A stretch of DNA of 64,000 nucleotides. Source: Chondrosia reniformis. Taxonomy: Eukaryota; Porifera; Demospongiae; Chondrillida; Chondrillidae. The notes below the pieces were generated by a model. It was not told the DNA's origin. It was given only the letters and a program-made list of their open reading frames with translations, and ran no database searches. The position numbers were made by a program, and so were the translations under genes. Position 1 is the first letter of the stretch, and every line of letters starts with the position of its first letter. Below, one piece after another: positions 32,400 through 43,635 of this stretch. The stretch lies in assembly GCA_947172415.1 (NCBI GenBank), contig OX359190.1, positions 3,596,001 to 3,660,000 on the forward strand, given 5' to 3'.

Positions 32400-32665
32400 C
32401 CTTTAGCACCTTGTGAACCACTCACACCCTACAGAGAATGAAATGTAGTTGATCAGCATTCAATATGCTTCAATCAGACCACTCACAAGGAGAATGACTA
32501 TCAGCTTTTTGAATGCAAACTATCAATTACGTAACTCACTGCTGCTTCAGCTATTCCAGAGAGACCATTATAGTACCAGGATCCCCAGGGCTACCACGGT
32601 CAACATTGATGCCTGGGTCTGCAACAGCACCTGGATTACCAGGTTCTCCATGTACCACAGGCCAG
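32400..32665 (-). pseudogene. Collagen Gly-X-Y fragment
   Basis: On the minus strand the segment at about 32660-32575 reads GEPGNPGAVADPGINVDRGS followed by PGDPG, and a short piece near 32405 continues as Gly-X-Y. The whole block is about 80-85 percent identical by eye to 40505-40780 within the larger collagen pseudogene. It is a duplicated and decayed piece. Confidence 0.7.
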
Positions 32666-32813
32666 TAACTGGGCTTCACAGCTATCAGGATCATTCTCAT
32701 CATTAATTCTCACTGCCACATAAATAGTTGAAGGTACTTTCCCTAGATAGGCCCAGAAGTTGACAATCTTCAAGTTTGTGATGTGCCACAATGTACTCCT
32801 TTGTAACAATGAA

Positions 32814-34732
32814 TTACTTAGTGTGAACAGCAATCCATAGGTCAATAATGGCAACACCTCCATTACCAAACTGCCACCTCAAGTGGTCTGGCAAGGGATT
32901 ATAAAATACTGCTGAGGAGACAAGCTCATGAAGTTCTTCCTTTTCTACAGAATAATAATTATCTCATTAATCTGAACATTTTTCATCACACAATATGGAC
33001 AGCACACACATACCTGAGTCTTCTGCATCAGTAGCAATAATAAATACTTTCTTAATTGGCGTAATTGGCTGCAGCTTTAATTGGATGGATATACCCTGAA
33101 TGAGCATACAATTAGTCCCTCCTTCTCATGTGCCCCTACCCCATGTAATAATGGGGTTCTCCCCTTCCTCTTTCAGGTTTCTATATACTTTAACTGAAAT
33201 CATATCCTTTTAATCTCACATGAGAAGCATATACCATGCATACGTATACTACTACGAGCCTAAGGATGAGATACACTTCATTTAAGTCCAATAATTTAAC
33301 TGATAAGCAAACCACAAACACTCACTCTACAGTGGTCCTTCTCTCCATAGTCATCATAAATGACTTCTTCAAATCTCTGCTAAAGGAATAAACTACAAGT
33401 AAATTTCATACATCACATTATGAAATCATAAAATAATGTATTGTACATACACTTCCACAGGTTAATTAAAAGACACCTCTACATGAATAGGCAGACTTAT
33501 TCTTCCAGACTGTCTGTGTATTTCTAAATGAGTAATTGTCAATTTTTGTACTTGGGTACAGTGCATGATAATTGAATATGTATAAGGTATCTTTCCAGGT
33601 TCAGCACTGATGAGACTCCAGGACATTTTCAATATTGACTGATTTGAATGTTATTGTACTTTTTGGTCTTTTAAAAACCCAAAACAGCCATAACTGTTGT
33701 ATGCTAAAGGAATTCAGCCACTAATCTAGAGATCTTTGGGATGGTACATCCTTTGACTTCTTAAGTGTTTAAAAACGCAGTTTGTTTCCGTTTGTTTGTC
33801 AAACGTTTCGACCCTGGGGGTCTTCTTCAGTGACTGATGGTTAAGTGGAAGAATTGCCTCTATTTATAGAGGATTTTCCCGCCATTTCCACTTCCTGTCA
33901 TGTGACCCTCAGCAGGATGAGAAAAACAGGAAGTATGAATATTAAATCATCTCCAGGCTTGATGTAACTCAATGCCTTGATCTAAATTCATCCTTCCCTG
34001 ACTTTTCTGGATCCTGATGGCTTCTTTGACCCTTCTCCTTTGCCAGTGGATTTCCCTGTCTGTTAACTTGGCCTTGTCCCAAGCAATTGAGTGGCCAGTC
34101 TTGAGGGAGTGAACAGCTATACCGTTGTTCACATCCCCCATCCTGACTGCTAGCTCATGTTCCGCCAATCTCACTTTCAGGGTCCTGCTTTTTTAAACGC
34201 TCAAGAAGTCGAAGGATGTACCATCCCAAAGATAAGTTCGACGCAGTTCTAAGTAATCCTTATTCTATTAATCTAGAGATATTGTTTCTTAAAGGTAAGC
34301 AGACAAATTAATAGGAGTGTGAGAAATCATTAAGAAGGTGACCACAGGACCACACAGTCATTTTACAGTCAATTGATCGTGCTAAGGAACTCTTTCATGA
34401 ACTGATCTATGATGTCATCAATGTTGAAGTGATTCATACTGACTAAACACAAGCTCCTAGGGGCAATATTGTCAGAGCTTTTGGAAACTTTAGTGTACAT
34501 ATATATCATCTTTGCACTGGAAATTTTGACCCCTAATGTTGATTCCTATATATGAGACAACTTATAGCTGGATCTCATAATTAATGTACATACGTACTAT
34601 TGTATGTATGTATTACCAAATTTTGTTATTAAAAGGATCTAACACACACAATATCCACAGTTGTCACAGTAAACTCACGTCAGGCAGTTGGAAGGCAACT
34701 TCTTCTGGTGTATTGACAAATAAAGATTGCAT
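32814..34732 (-). CDS. Unidentified small protein, 106 aa, four exons
   Basis: Minus-strand exons are 34732-34679, 33379-33326, 33095-33014 and 32944-32814. Each border has AG/GT and the phases (0, 0, 1) join without a shift, from ATG to TAA. The predicted protein starts [18 protein letters not shown] and continues with [36 protein letters not shown] and [16 protein letters not shown]. It ends [15 protein letters not shown]. It has no signal peptide, and I do not recognise a family. A nearby frame (NFWAYLGKVPSTIYVAVRIN, 32810-32690) also looks coding and is followed by Gly-X-Y sequence. The stop may therefore be a mutation in a longer collagen-type gene. A Penelope-type element and part of a tandem duplication lie in intron 1. 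Confidence 0.55.
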
Positions 34733-36150
34733 GATTTCGTAGATGATGATTTTCAAATTAGAATGTCAATTACACATTATAAAACGAGACTGGAACTAAA
34801 TAAATTTGTTAGCATCCATATTTTACAGGATTAAAATGTCAAATACGCTATAATCAAATTTTCCTGAATATGGTGATGAATTACGACTTTCCACCCTAAT
34901 GAGCTACATTCACAGGATTGGTAGGACAGGGAGAGCTGGGAGAAATAGAAAGGAAGTTATATTTTTTCACTATTAGGTCTTTAGTGATCAATAGTTCATT
35001 GAGTGTCATGAACTGAAGTGCCCTGTGGTTAATTACAGCCATCTATGTTGACTACTATACAAGTATCACCTAGATGTCTTGAATATATAATTAAGCATGC
35101 ATTTGACTAAAATCCTCTAGCGATATGTAAATTTAACCTCTACATGGATAGGAAAAATTGTCCTTTCCAGACTGTCCCTGTATTTCTAACTGGTTAAATA
35201 ATAGTCAATTTTTTGTACTTGTGTACAGTAGATAATAATTGAATATGTATAATGTATCTTTCCCGGTTCAGCAATATTACCTTGGTGTTTTGAATATTAT
35301 GTCTATTTTTTGGTCTTCTGAGGAGCCATAGCTGTTGTATAGGCTAATTGAATTCAGAAATAAACAAGAGATGTTGCTTGTTGAAGGGAAGCAGGATTAA
35401 TAGGAGTGTGAAAAATCATTAAAAAGGTGGTCACAGTGTGTGTTTACCACAGGACCACACAGTCATTCTCATCATGAAGATGTAACTTTTATTGCATTTG
35501 GCATGTTACAAATTTTTTATATGATAATATTTGTAGTGTCCTAATTATTGTAGGGATTTAGTCCCCTGGTCATAGAATTTGTACAATCTATTAATTGTCC
35601 TAAAGAACTCTTTCCTGAACCAATTGTGTTGTTAAAGTGATTCATACTGACCAAGCACAAGCTCCAACATTGTCAGAGCTTTTCAAAATGGAAAGGGGTA
35701 CACTTTGGTGTATCATCTTTGCATTAGAAATGTTGACCCCTAATCATGACTCCTATATTTGAGACAACTTCTAGCTTTAGATCTCATAATATACGTATGT
35801 ATTGTATGTATGTATGTGTGTATACAGAGTGGAGCATAGATATAGCCCAAATGAGAAATTTACTTGGTTATCATTGGCATCTATTCTTAACACGGTAAAA
35901 ATCAAAGCACTGAGACCAGAAAGTATTGCTATAACCAAATTTTCCTAAGTTTTGCTGAATATGGTGATAAATTCCAACTTCCACCCTAACCATCTGCATT
36001 CACAGGATTGCTAGAACAGGTAGAGCTGGGAGAAATGGAAAGGAAGTTTTGTTTTTCACTGAGGATGATGTCAACCTTCAAAGGTCTTTAGTGATCATTA
36101 GTTCCATGAGTGTAATATAATTAAACAAGCATTTTGACCAAAGTGCTGTA
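33475..36150. repeat. Tandem duplication of an approximately 1.0-1.1-kb segment
   Basis: Unit 1 (about 33475-35135) and unit 2 (about 35139-36150) share long blocks such as ctctacatg-ata and tccagactgtc. Others are gtcaatttttgtactt, cataactgttgtat (catagctgttgtat in unit 2), aataggagtgtga and gaccacacagtcatt. Further shared blocks are aagcacaagctcc and gacaactt-tagct. Unit 1 is longer mainly because of the 535-bp insertion at 33734-34268. Identity is roughly 80-85 percent by eye. Confidence 0.75.
33734..34268 (-). mobile_element. Short Penelope-like insertion with C-terminal coding, hammerhead-like core and 12-bp target duplication
   Basis: The element is flanked by taatctagagat at 33722-33733 and 34269-34280. 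Its ends are inverted repeats (ctttgggatggtacatcctt and its complement aaggatgtaccatcccaaag). Inside, the minus strand encodes [20 protein letters not shown], then [25 protein letters not shown] and MNLDQGIEL. This is the tail of a GIY-YIG Penelope protein and ends near 33947. Downstream of it, at 33830-33799, lies CTGAAGA - GACCCCCAGGGTC - GAAACGTTTGAC, a hammerhead-like core. The same site in the second tandem unit (near 35360) lacks the element. Confidence 0.8.
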
Positions 36151-36430
36151 GTCCATTACTCATATTAGTAATATAGAAATTGAAATGGTTATATATATAC
36201 AAACTTGTACATATATACATACGAATCTTATACTCTATGATTATACTATCCAAGTTGAACCCCACTTCAAATTAGTATACATTTGGAAACTATGTACGTA
36301 GCTGTCTTCTTCTATACAATACTGGCAGACTGATGGAGTGAATGGGTAAATATGACATGAGTTGGAATGGAACTATAATTGGTAGCATAAATGTCAGGTT
36401 GTTCTTAATGTTTAATCTCCATACTCATAA
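36151..36430. other. AT-rich spacer, no feature
   Basis: No gene or repeat recognised. Confidence 0.4.
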
Positions 36431-36720
36431 GCCATCTTAGTCTGGAGGCAATGTTCCACAGTCCCTATATTGTGCGTCAAAAGTAGCCTCCTGGGTAATC
36501 TTGGACAGGTAGTCAGGTAGGCCTGCCAAGATCTGGCCTCTTGGCCAGTCAAAAGCATACCTCTGTGTCCAGGCATTCTCCTCAATTACAATCTGCCTGC
36601 CTTACTCCTCTCTTATGTTCATCTAAGCATTGCCGGAGCCTTCAACCTGTCTGTCCTACATATATATAAGGCTTGACAGTTGGCACACGTAATCCTGTAT
36701 ATGACACCCACTCGATTATA
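36431..36720 (-). pseudogene. GIY-YIG domain fragment of another retroelement
   Basis: The minus strand from about 36712 reads GVIYRITCANCQALYIYVGQ followed by TGRLK, a GIY-YIG start with the CxxC typical of Penelope-like elements. Further on it reads WTQRYAFDWPRGQILAGLPD and YLSKITQEATF, with stops in between. No RT or hammerhead-like core was seen with it. Confidence 0.65.
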
Positions 36721-38008
36721 AACTGTGTCATATGCATGCACATACAGGATTCCACGGGCCAACAAGATTCATATGTAAGACATATTCATGTCACTTATCA
36801 TACCTGCAGTGCTTTTATCATATATATATATTTGGTTTCAGATGAACGAAGGAGCAACCAATCAATCACACATGTAAAACATGATTCAATACAGACCGTC
36901 ACAAAGTTTAATATAGAGAAAGCCAAGAAGATTAAATAGGACTTCATTCCATCATTGATATCATTCTTAGAATGTGAGATATCTGTAATGCTACTTGAAA
37001 CATCATGCAATGTATCTTCATCATGCTGAGCACCTAATAGCTGCTGGTCTAGTATAAAATATGTACTGTATATATAGCAGGACATTTTCATGGGCCTTAT
37101 ACACTCTACAGTGCAGTGATTATATATTTAAGACTCTTTTAAGTTATAGAAGCAGAGCTTTTTGTGACTGCATGTGTATTACTTATTGTATATTGTAGTT
37201 GTAATTGCTAAACTCAGCACTCAATATATATCCCTTCTAATAACCTGTAAATTATAAATTTTTAAATTATTTCCCTTACATTAATGGTACATACATTGTA
37301 ACTAACACTGTATATATAGGTGTGGTAATAGAAATCAAGATCAATTGATTATCAAAACAGGGGAATCAATTTGAAAGCTAATCAAATTAAGCACTAAAAA
37401 TTGTGTATCCTATATATTGCAACTAAAACATCTATATATTTATTCAATAGAGAACATTATTGCTTTTATATTTACTACGTATATCCTACCCGTGCATGCA
37501 GAGATAACTGTATGTATATAGTCACAAAATGTTGAATTACTTGTATTTGATCACTTTAAGAAAACCCTTCTTAACTTCAGGTATATGTAAACTGAGAAGT
37601 TGTCAATTTGAACTCTTCTGCAAAATTTAATTACCTAACTATAAGTTGGAAACAGTGTAATCACAGATTAAGAAGACCAAATCCAACAGAATGAAATAAC
37701 CAATGTAATGTCTAAAGCCATAGTGATATTTTCCTAATTGAAATATTGCAAGTCCTTATATATACACGAAAGGTCATAGTACGTATGTTTTCTGAATAAC
37801 AAATATTCTAAAATGTTTGTTGTATTGCACTGTTTCCAGTAATAGATATCACTGAAAGTGTTTCTTAATATAGGCAATGGTATATATATATAAGAGGAAC
37901 CCCAGCAAAGATGCATCAGATTGGAAATCAGGATGAACTTTAATATTTGACTAAATCAAGCAATTTAATCAGAAGAGCTCTAAAGCTAAAAATCTTTTAA
38001 GCCAGAAG
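36721..38008. other. AT-rich intergenic region; TATA-like run near its right end
   Basis: No gene recognised. A tatatatatataagagg sequence at about 37879-37896 lies 115-130 bp upstream of the next ATG and could be a TATA box. Confidence 0.4.
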
Positions 38009-38665
38009 ATGAAACGGAAAATGTTCATTGGTCTGTTAGTGTTAGCAGTAAAAGTGACAGTTTCAGAAGGTGTGTTCTAATTAAATTTATAAATTTGATT
38101 AACATAATGTTAACATATATTTACCTATATGTATATAGCGGCTGGTACAGTGTACACTAGATGGGGTAAAACCTACTGTAGGTCAGGAACTTACAGAGTA
38201 ATGTATGGAATAGCTGGTGGATCAGGATCTCTACAAAAAGGAGGAGGAACCAACCTCTTGTGTCTACCACACAATCCTCAATTCCTCAGTTATAACTGGA
38301 ACAATCCGGGAGGAACACACATCTCTCCAGTTGAATATGAAACAAGTCAAGGTCCACTCAGCCGTGGTCTCCATCAGCACAACATGCCATGTGCTGTGTG
38401 TGAGACTATCAAGTCAAAGCTGTACATGTTTCCAGCTTTGCATACCTGTCCCTCAGGATGGACTGGAGAATATGATGGTTACGTAATGTCAACACATCAA
38501 AATAATTATAAAGGTGAATATGTGTGTGTTGATCGATATGCAACTTATGTTCCTGGTAGCAGAGATCATACTAATAATGCTCATGATCTGTATTTTGTGG
38601 AACCGCTGTGTAGTGTTTCCCTTGCCCACCTTACCATGATCGCAAGGAACTTGCATGTGTTGTGA
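38009..38665 (+). CDS. Secreted protein with short-chain-collagen (C4-type) C-terminal domain, no Gly-X-Y; frameshifted end
   Basis: Exon 1 (38009-38069) encodes a signal peptide, MKRKMFIGLLVLAVKVTVSE. A 69-bp GT-AG intron leads in phase to exon 2 at 38139. The mature part begins AGTVYTRWGKTYCRSGTYRV and continues with GGGTNLLCLPHNP, MPCAVCETIKS, CPSGWTGEYDGYVMS and EYVCVDRYA. It is the globular domain found at the end of sponge short-chain collagens. No collagen triplets precede it. The family normally ends CGSLPCPPY...LACVVC. Here frame 2 gives CSVSLAHLTM, while another frame gives PCPPYHDRKELACVVKN and a TAA. A small deletion near 38612-38626 therefore changed the end. It may be a young pseudogene, an allele, or an assembly error. 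Confidence 0.8.
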
Positions 38666-38963
38666 AGAATTAACTATTATTCTAAATCAACTGAGCATAA
38701 TGATCAGTTATATATAATTTAGAGCTATAACAGTCATTGTTTTGTGTGGTATGTACGCATTTAGTTTTCTCTCTACATCTTTGCACTGTATTAGTATTTG
38801 TATATCAGTATAGTATCAGTTGCAGTTTCATTGTAATCATTGTTTGTATGCATGTCACTGAGGAAATGTGTGCATTTGCAAACATACAGTACAAGTTATA
38901 ATATACTAAGGTAATCTAATATAAATAAATAAATAATATATATATTTATCCAGAAGAAATACC
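38666..38963. other. 3' flank of the C4-type gene
   Basis: AT-rich, with aataaataaataat at about 38921 that could hold the polyadenylation signal. No other feature. Confidence 0.5.
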
Positions 38964-41250
38964 TTATTGGTGACAGACAAATATATCTCTGTTGGATTCT
39001 AAAAGAATTACACTCCCTCCATTGGGCCCTTGGTCACCATGGGGACCATCAAAACCAGACGCTCCAGACCCCTGTGTACCAGGTAAACGGGGAACAACCT
39101 TCTCACCTGGTCCACCTGGTATATACACCTTCATCACCAGGATCATCAACTCCACCATCAATTCCCCTCTCTCCCCTACCTCCGCTTGGACCCTACAGGA
39201 CAGTAAATACATCGAGACTCATAGCTGCCAACTTTTCAAAATTAAATTCAGGGACACCTTAGCTACGTATACACCTGTCTTCCATCACTTCCAGCTGGGC
39301 CAGGGTCACCACAAGGTCCAAGCCCACCATTGACTCCATTCCTTGCTGGCCTACCATCAGTGCCCTGAGGTCCATTGTCACTTTATAATCATTGGTATAG
39401 CATGTGGATGAATGGATGAACAATTGGTCTGCCAGTGTAGAGTAAGCAGATCAACTCATAACAACATCTGGCAATCCAAGACTTCCTCCTGGACCACTAC
39501 TACCTATCCCTTCCTAAGTTGATGTTAAATAATTATTTTAAAATGGAGGAGACAAATCCTTTTAGATTAAAAGTGTCTCTATATATATTTGACCTCTAAA
39601 GTGCTTATTATTACCTTTAGTATATATACATTAGTGGAGTCCACAGTTAGTGTTAGAGGTTTATTTACACATCACGACCTGGCAAACCATCAGCACCACA
39701 GAAGCCTTGTGGGCCCACTGGACCCATGTCACCTCGTTTTCCTTGGGCACCGCCACATCCCTCTACTCCATCATCACCCACTGCACCTTCACCTCCAGCT
39801 AAACCAAGTCCACCCTCACCGCACGTACAGTAAAGGAGAGAAGAGCACTCTAGTAGATAACAATCTAATTATTGAGTCAAAAGAGACATTTTTTGTTACA
39901 TATTTTACAGATTGTGCAACACCATACAAGTCATCAAATACTATCAAATGATCAGTAATACATTACACACATACATACAGCAGGTCCTTGTGGGCCAGGG
40001 AGACCAACATCTCCTGCTATATATACCCACATCTCTGGCATCACCTGGTTCTTCAACATCTCCTGGCTCACCACACATTCCCCTAGCACCCTTAAGCCCT
40101 ATTAGACCACCATCAGTACCATTAGGTCCTCAGGCTCCCATAGGTCCACCATCTCCAGCCCTCCTCTTGCACCTCCGGCTCCTTGGAGTCCCACATGTCC
40201 TGCTGCTCCATCGTCTCCTGGATTTCCAACAGGACATTGACCTCCTGCAAAACCCTACAGTCGTATCATTGCAAATCACTTCATAAAATGGACAGTCAGA
40301 CAATACTTCAATATATGACCTCTTACTGCTGTAGTATCTCATCCCATTCCCTTAGCACCAATTGGACCCTCGGCTCCCTGCAATTAAGGGCCTAAATAAT
40401 GATTTATCACATTGTGACATTGCTATAAATAAGCTGCACTGTGGATATGCTTAAAGGTAAACATAGTCAGTGTGTTTAATGAACATGGAACCTGTATCTC
40501 CCTTGGAACCTTTAGTACCTTATGAACCAGTTGCACCAGTAAGACCACTCACACCCTACAGAGAATGAAATTTAGTCAACCAACATGCAGTATGCTTCCA
40601 TCAGACCACTCACGAGGACAACCACTATCAGGTTTTTGAATGTCAATTAACTCACTGCTGCTTCAGTTATTCCAGAGAGACCATTATAGTACCAAGATCC
40701 CCATGTTTACCAGGGCTACCACGGTCACCATTGCTGCCTGCATCTCCAATAGCACCCAGACCAGGTTCTCCATCAAAACCTCTGTCTCCCCTTCCACCCT
40801 ATATAATAGTTGAATTAATATGCATATATATCTTCTAAAGAACCTAGATGTATGCAATGCTATAACTGGTTTTACTTACAATAGAACCTGGAGCACCACG
40901 TAGTCCATTAAATCCAGTCAATCCTTGAATTCCCTGAAATTATCATTATCTTAAACAAATAGCACTTTTGGCTCTGATATGTAAATCCATTCACTCTGGT
41001 ACATTGTAGCCCTATGGGTCCCATTTCTCCTTTCTGACCATGCAAGCTTTCTTTGGTCTCCACTACGTCCAGATCTGCCATCTGCACCATTTTCACCAAA
41101 TGTATATACTAGGATTACCAGGTGAAAAATCATGGTCGAGAGAAGAAGCTTTCTTTTTGCGCCAACATTGCCAGGAGGACTCTGACCTTGTTGGGAGAGA
41201 AGTAGGTGTATTCCTTGGTACTAGCCACACTTGCACCCTAGCATTGAAAG
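38964..41250 (-). pseudogene. Collagen gene remnant, about ten Gly-X-Y exons
   Basis: Separate minus-strand blocks read as Gly-X-Y. Examples are GENGADGRSGRSGDQ (near 41100), GIQGLTGFNGLRGAPGSI (40940-40880) and GRGDRGFDGEPGLGAIGDAG (40800-40700). GVSGLTGATGS with a stop lies near 40560. GAEGPIGAKG is at 40380, GQCPVGNPGDDGAAGHVGL at 40245, and GLAGGEGAVGDDGVEGCGGA at 39810. GPQGTDGRPA and GPCGDPGPAGSDG lie at 39372-39270, and GSGASGFDGPHGDQGPNGGS near 39060. Some blocks have splice borders, but others hold stops (TAA near 40525, TGA near 40133) and frame changes. The protein would have been a fibrillar or short-chain type collagen. In this copy it is probably not made. Confidence 0.75.
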
Positions 41251-42240
41251 AGAACAAATAAATAACATTATAATAACAATGAATACAGCTTAAGGGATTA
41301 ATGTTATTCATTGGATTAGTACTTCCTAATTAAGGACCTATATACAATACATCTTAAATGGGAACACTAATCCAAAGGCACATAATCATTACGTAACTAG
41401 TAAATACCGGAAATGCATCAGTGCCGCCATTTTTGAGTGCTAGACCGAGTCAGAAATTTCCGCTACTACTTATAGTTGTAAACACAGTTGCAATACCAGT
41501 GACACATTTCAGTTCAGTTTTTCATCTCTGTTATCCTCAATGTCCAAAAATAAGGTGAGTTTATTTAGTTAGTAGACTCATTCGGTTTCTCGTAGAAGTG
41601 GGCGTTACAATGATAGACTCCCATGATCCCAGTCACTAACCTTTCACTGGTCAAAATGAGTTATAGATTCTCTATGTCATAGAGAATCTCTGGTCCAATC
41701 AAGCGAACTACATGTTCTGCTTGTGTATATGGAAAGCTTTACAACTAATATTCCAATTCAGTGCAAGAAAAATGCGTCCCACTCGCCAGGTTAAAATATT
41801 GGTTACCTGTAAAGCCAATATTTTCCTGAGTTTTTAAATAGTTACACCTTTAGGATAGCTTTCAGAGACCCTCTCTCAAAGTCTCTTTGTTAAGAATACT
41901 GCGACAAGCATCATTGGGTCATGCAAAATTCACCCAAACTAGCTAGCGACTTGTAAACTTGATTAGTAGGGCTTTTCATGAACAATTTAGAAAGCAAAGT
42001 ACATACGCTGCTCATCCATATAGTGGCAGAATGTTTAACTGGTGCACGTTAAGGAGGTATTAAACAGTAAACGCTGAAATTACATGTTAAGTAGCTACAA
42101 ACAGACTGCATGATTTACAGACTGTAACTAAAAAACATTAAAATTTCTTGTAATAAACTGCTACGGCGAACTTATTCAGTTACCAAGCAGACACGCTTCA
42201 ATCAGTAAATATTTCTTACATCAATTTGGTCTTTTGCAGT
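41251..42240. other. Spacer and possible promoter of the kelch gene
   Basis: It contains a GCCGCCATTTTTGAG string (about 41425), a YY1-type element. A perfect 12-bp inverted repeat agattctctatg-t-catagagaatct lies at 41660-41684. An ATG with MSKNK and a consensus donor AAG|GTGAGT is at 41538-41552. That donor is in phase 0 and does not join the kelch exon, whose acceptor needs phase 2. The true first exon is unresolved. Confidence 0.4.
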
Positions 42241-43098
42241 GACCTCCTCACAGATGGAGAAGACAGTCACCTCCTTAAATCCACCGATAATCCAGAAATG
42301 TTGATTGCAACATCCTTTGCTATAACACTTGCACACATTCAAAAAGTGTTCGTTTATGGGGGATTATATGAAGATTCAGCATCTAAACATATGGTTCAGG
42401 TTTACGATGTTAAAAACACTAAATGGTCAACACTACCTCCATCTTCTCATTCTCACAGTGGAGCGGTCATCATTGGAAACCAATTTACTTTAATAAGAGG
42501 CAAAGACACTCGTGACACCCCTGTAAACAAGCTACTGACATGGACAAGCGAAGAATGGTTAGAGCTACATTCTCCAATGCACACCGCCCTATGCAGTCCA
42601 GGTGTTCTTGCAATTGAAGACTTTGTAATTGTGTCTGGAGGAGAAGGAGCAGATGGCAGATCAGTAGACACAATTGAATTCCTGGATACTAAGAATAGAA
42701 AGTGGATCCAGTCGAATCTTAAACTTCCTCTACCATTCTCAAGACACCACATGGCTTTGTGTGGTGAATACATATACATCTGCTGGTACTGGGATGGATA
42801 TTTTTGCAGAATGAATAAGTAGAATTTTATAGCTTCACTTACCATTAATGATATGCATCACTGGGAATGGCACGGGGAAGGAGGGGATTCACTTTTAAAA
42901 TACAGCACCCTACCAGTCCTAGTAAGTAGAAAAGGAATATTCATTTTCAAAAAGAAGAAGTTGACACGAATTAGTAAAGGAACATTTTATGACTTCACTT
43001 GTAAGGCTTCCCTCGACAGAAAAACATTTTTCACCTTTGGAGGTGGAAGATTTGGAGAATACCAGAGAAGAGCTATACAGTACAATATTGTAGTTAAG
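42241..43098 (+). pseudogene. Kelch-repeat protein exon with in-frame stop
   Basis: The acceptor tcttttgcag precedes the exon, and a donor (AAG|GTTAGT) follows 43098. Kelch blades are visible: KVFVYGGLYEDSA with VQVYDVKNTKWSTLPPSSHS, then NQFTLIRGKDTRD with LLTWTSEEWLELHSPM. These are followed by DFVIVSGGEGADGRSVDTIE with FLDTKNRKWIQ, and by KTFFTFGGGRFGEYQRRAIQ. The conserved Gly pair of the second blade is RG rather than GG. A TAG at 42820-42822 interrupts the same frame between the third and last blade, so the copy is probably broken unless a short intron removes it. Many sponge genes carry such blades. Partners are unknown. Confidence 0.7.
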
Positions 43099-43120
43099 GT
43101 TAGTAAACTTATTTTAGGTA

Positions 43121-43635
43121 CAGTAGGCAGTCACTTATCTAAACACATCGGGACCGAAGGGTGTTAGGATAATTGAATTGTTCAGATAATTGAAGTTATG
43201 ACTAACATCATTGACAATACAAAAAAATGGTAACGGTAATGCTGCTTATCAGATAATCGGTGTTTATCAGAAAGTGACAAAGTGATCGTCGTTTGACGGT
43301 TTAAAAATTGTCGCTTTCTGTTTAAGCATTGGTCGTTTATTCTATCGTTATTCGTTCTTCTAATTAACCACTCTTTGTAGTTATCGGTTAGCTTTGTCGT
43401 TTTCCCTTACGTGCTTTGGTTGATGTTAGACGCTTATCGTTCATGGATAAATTCCTGATGTGTTCATTTTTGCTTCTTGATTAAACCTATATAGTCGTGT
43501 TGGTTATTGGTTTACCTTTTTCGTTTCACTGTTACTTTTTTGATGTGTACCGTAAATGGGCGTGGAGTCCAGGAGTGGCATTCGGCTAGTCGACGTGTTC
43601 GGTTAAGTGAAATTCGGATAATTAACTTACTACTG
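43121..43635. mobile_element. Pogo/Tigger-like non-autonomous DNA transposon
   Basis: The left end, TA-CAGTAGGCAGTCACTTATC, is followed by acatcgggaccgaagggtgt and a ggataattgaattgttcaga motif. The right end read in reverse is CAGTAGTAAGTTAATTATCC, followed by gaatttcacttaaccgaaca. These match the pogo-type pattern of CAGT...TTATCCGAA ends. The TA duplication is present on the left only. About 515 bp and no transposase. It lies in the intron downstream of the kelch exon. Confidence 0.5.

Noticed and set aside
41538-41552. First exon of the kelch gene (MSKNK then a consensus donor)
   Set aside because: The donor is phase 0 while the kelch acceptor at 42241 needs phase 2; joining them gives an immediate TGA.
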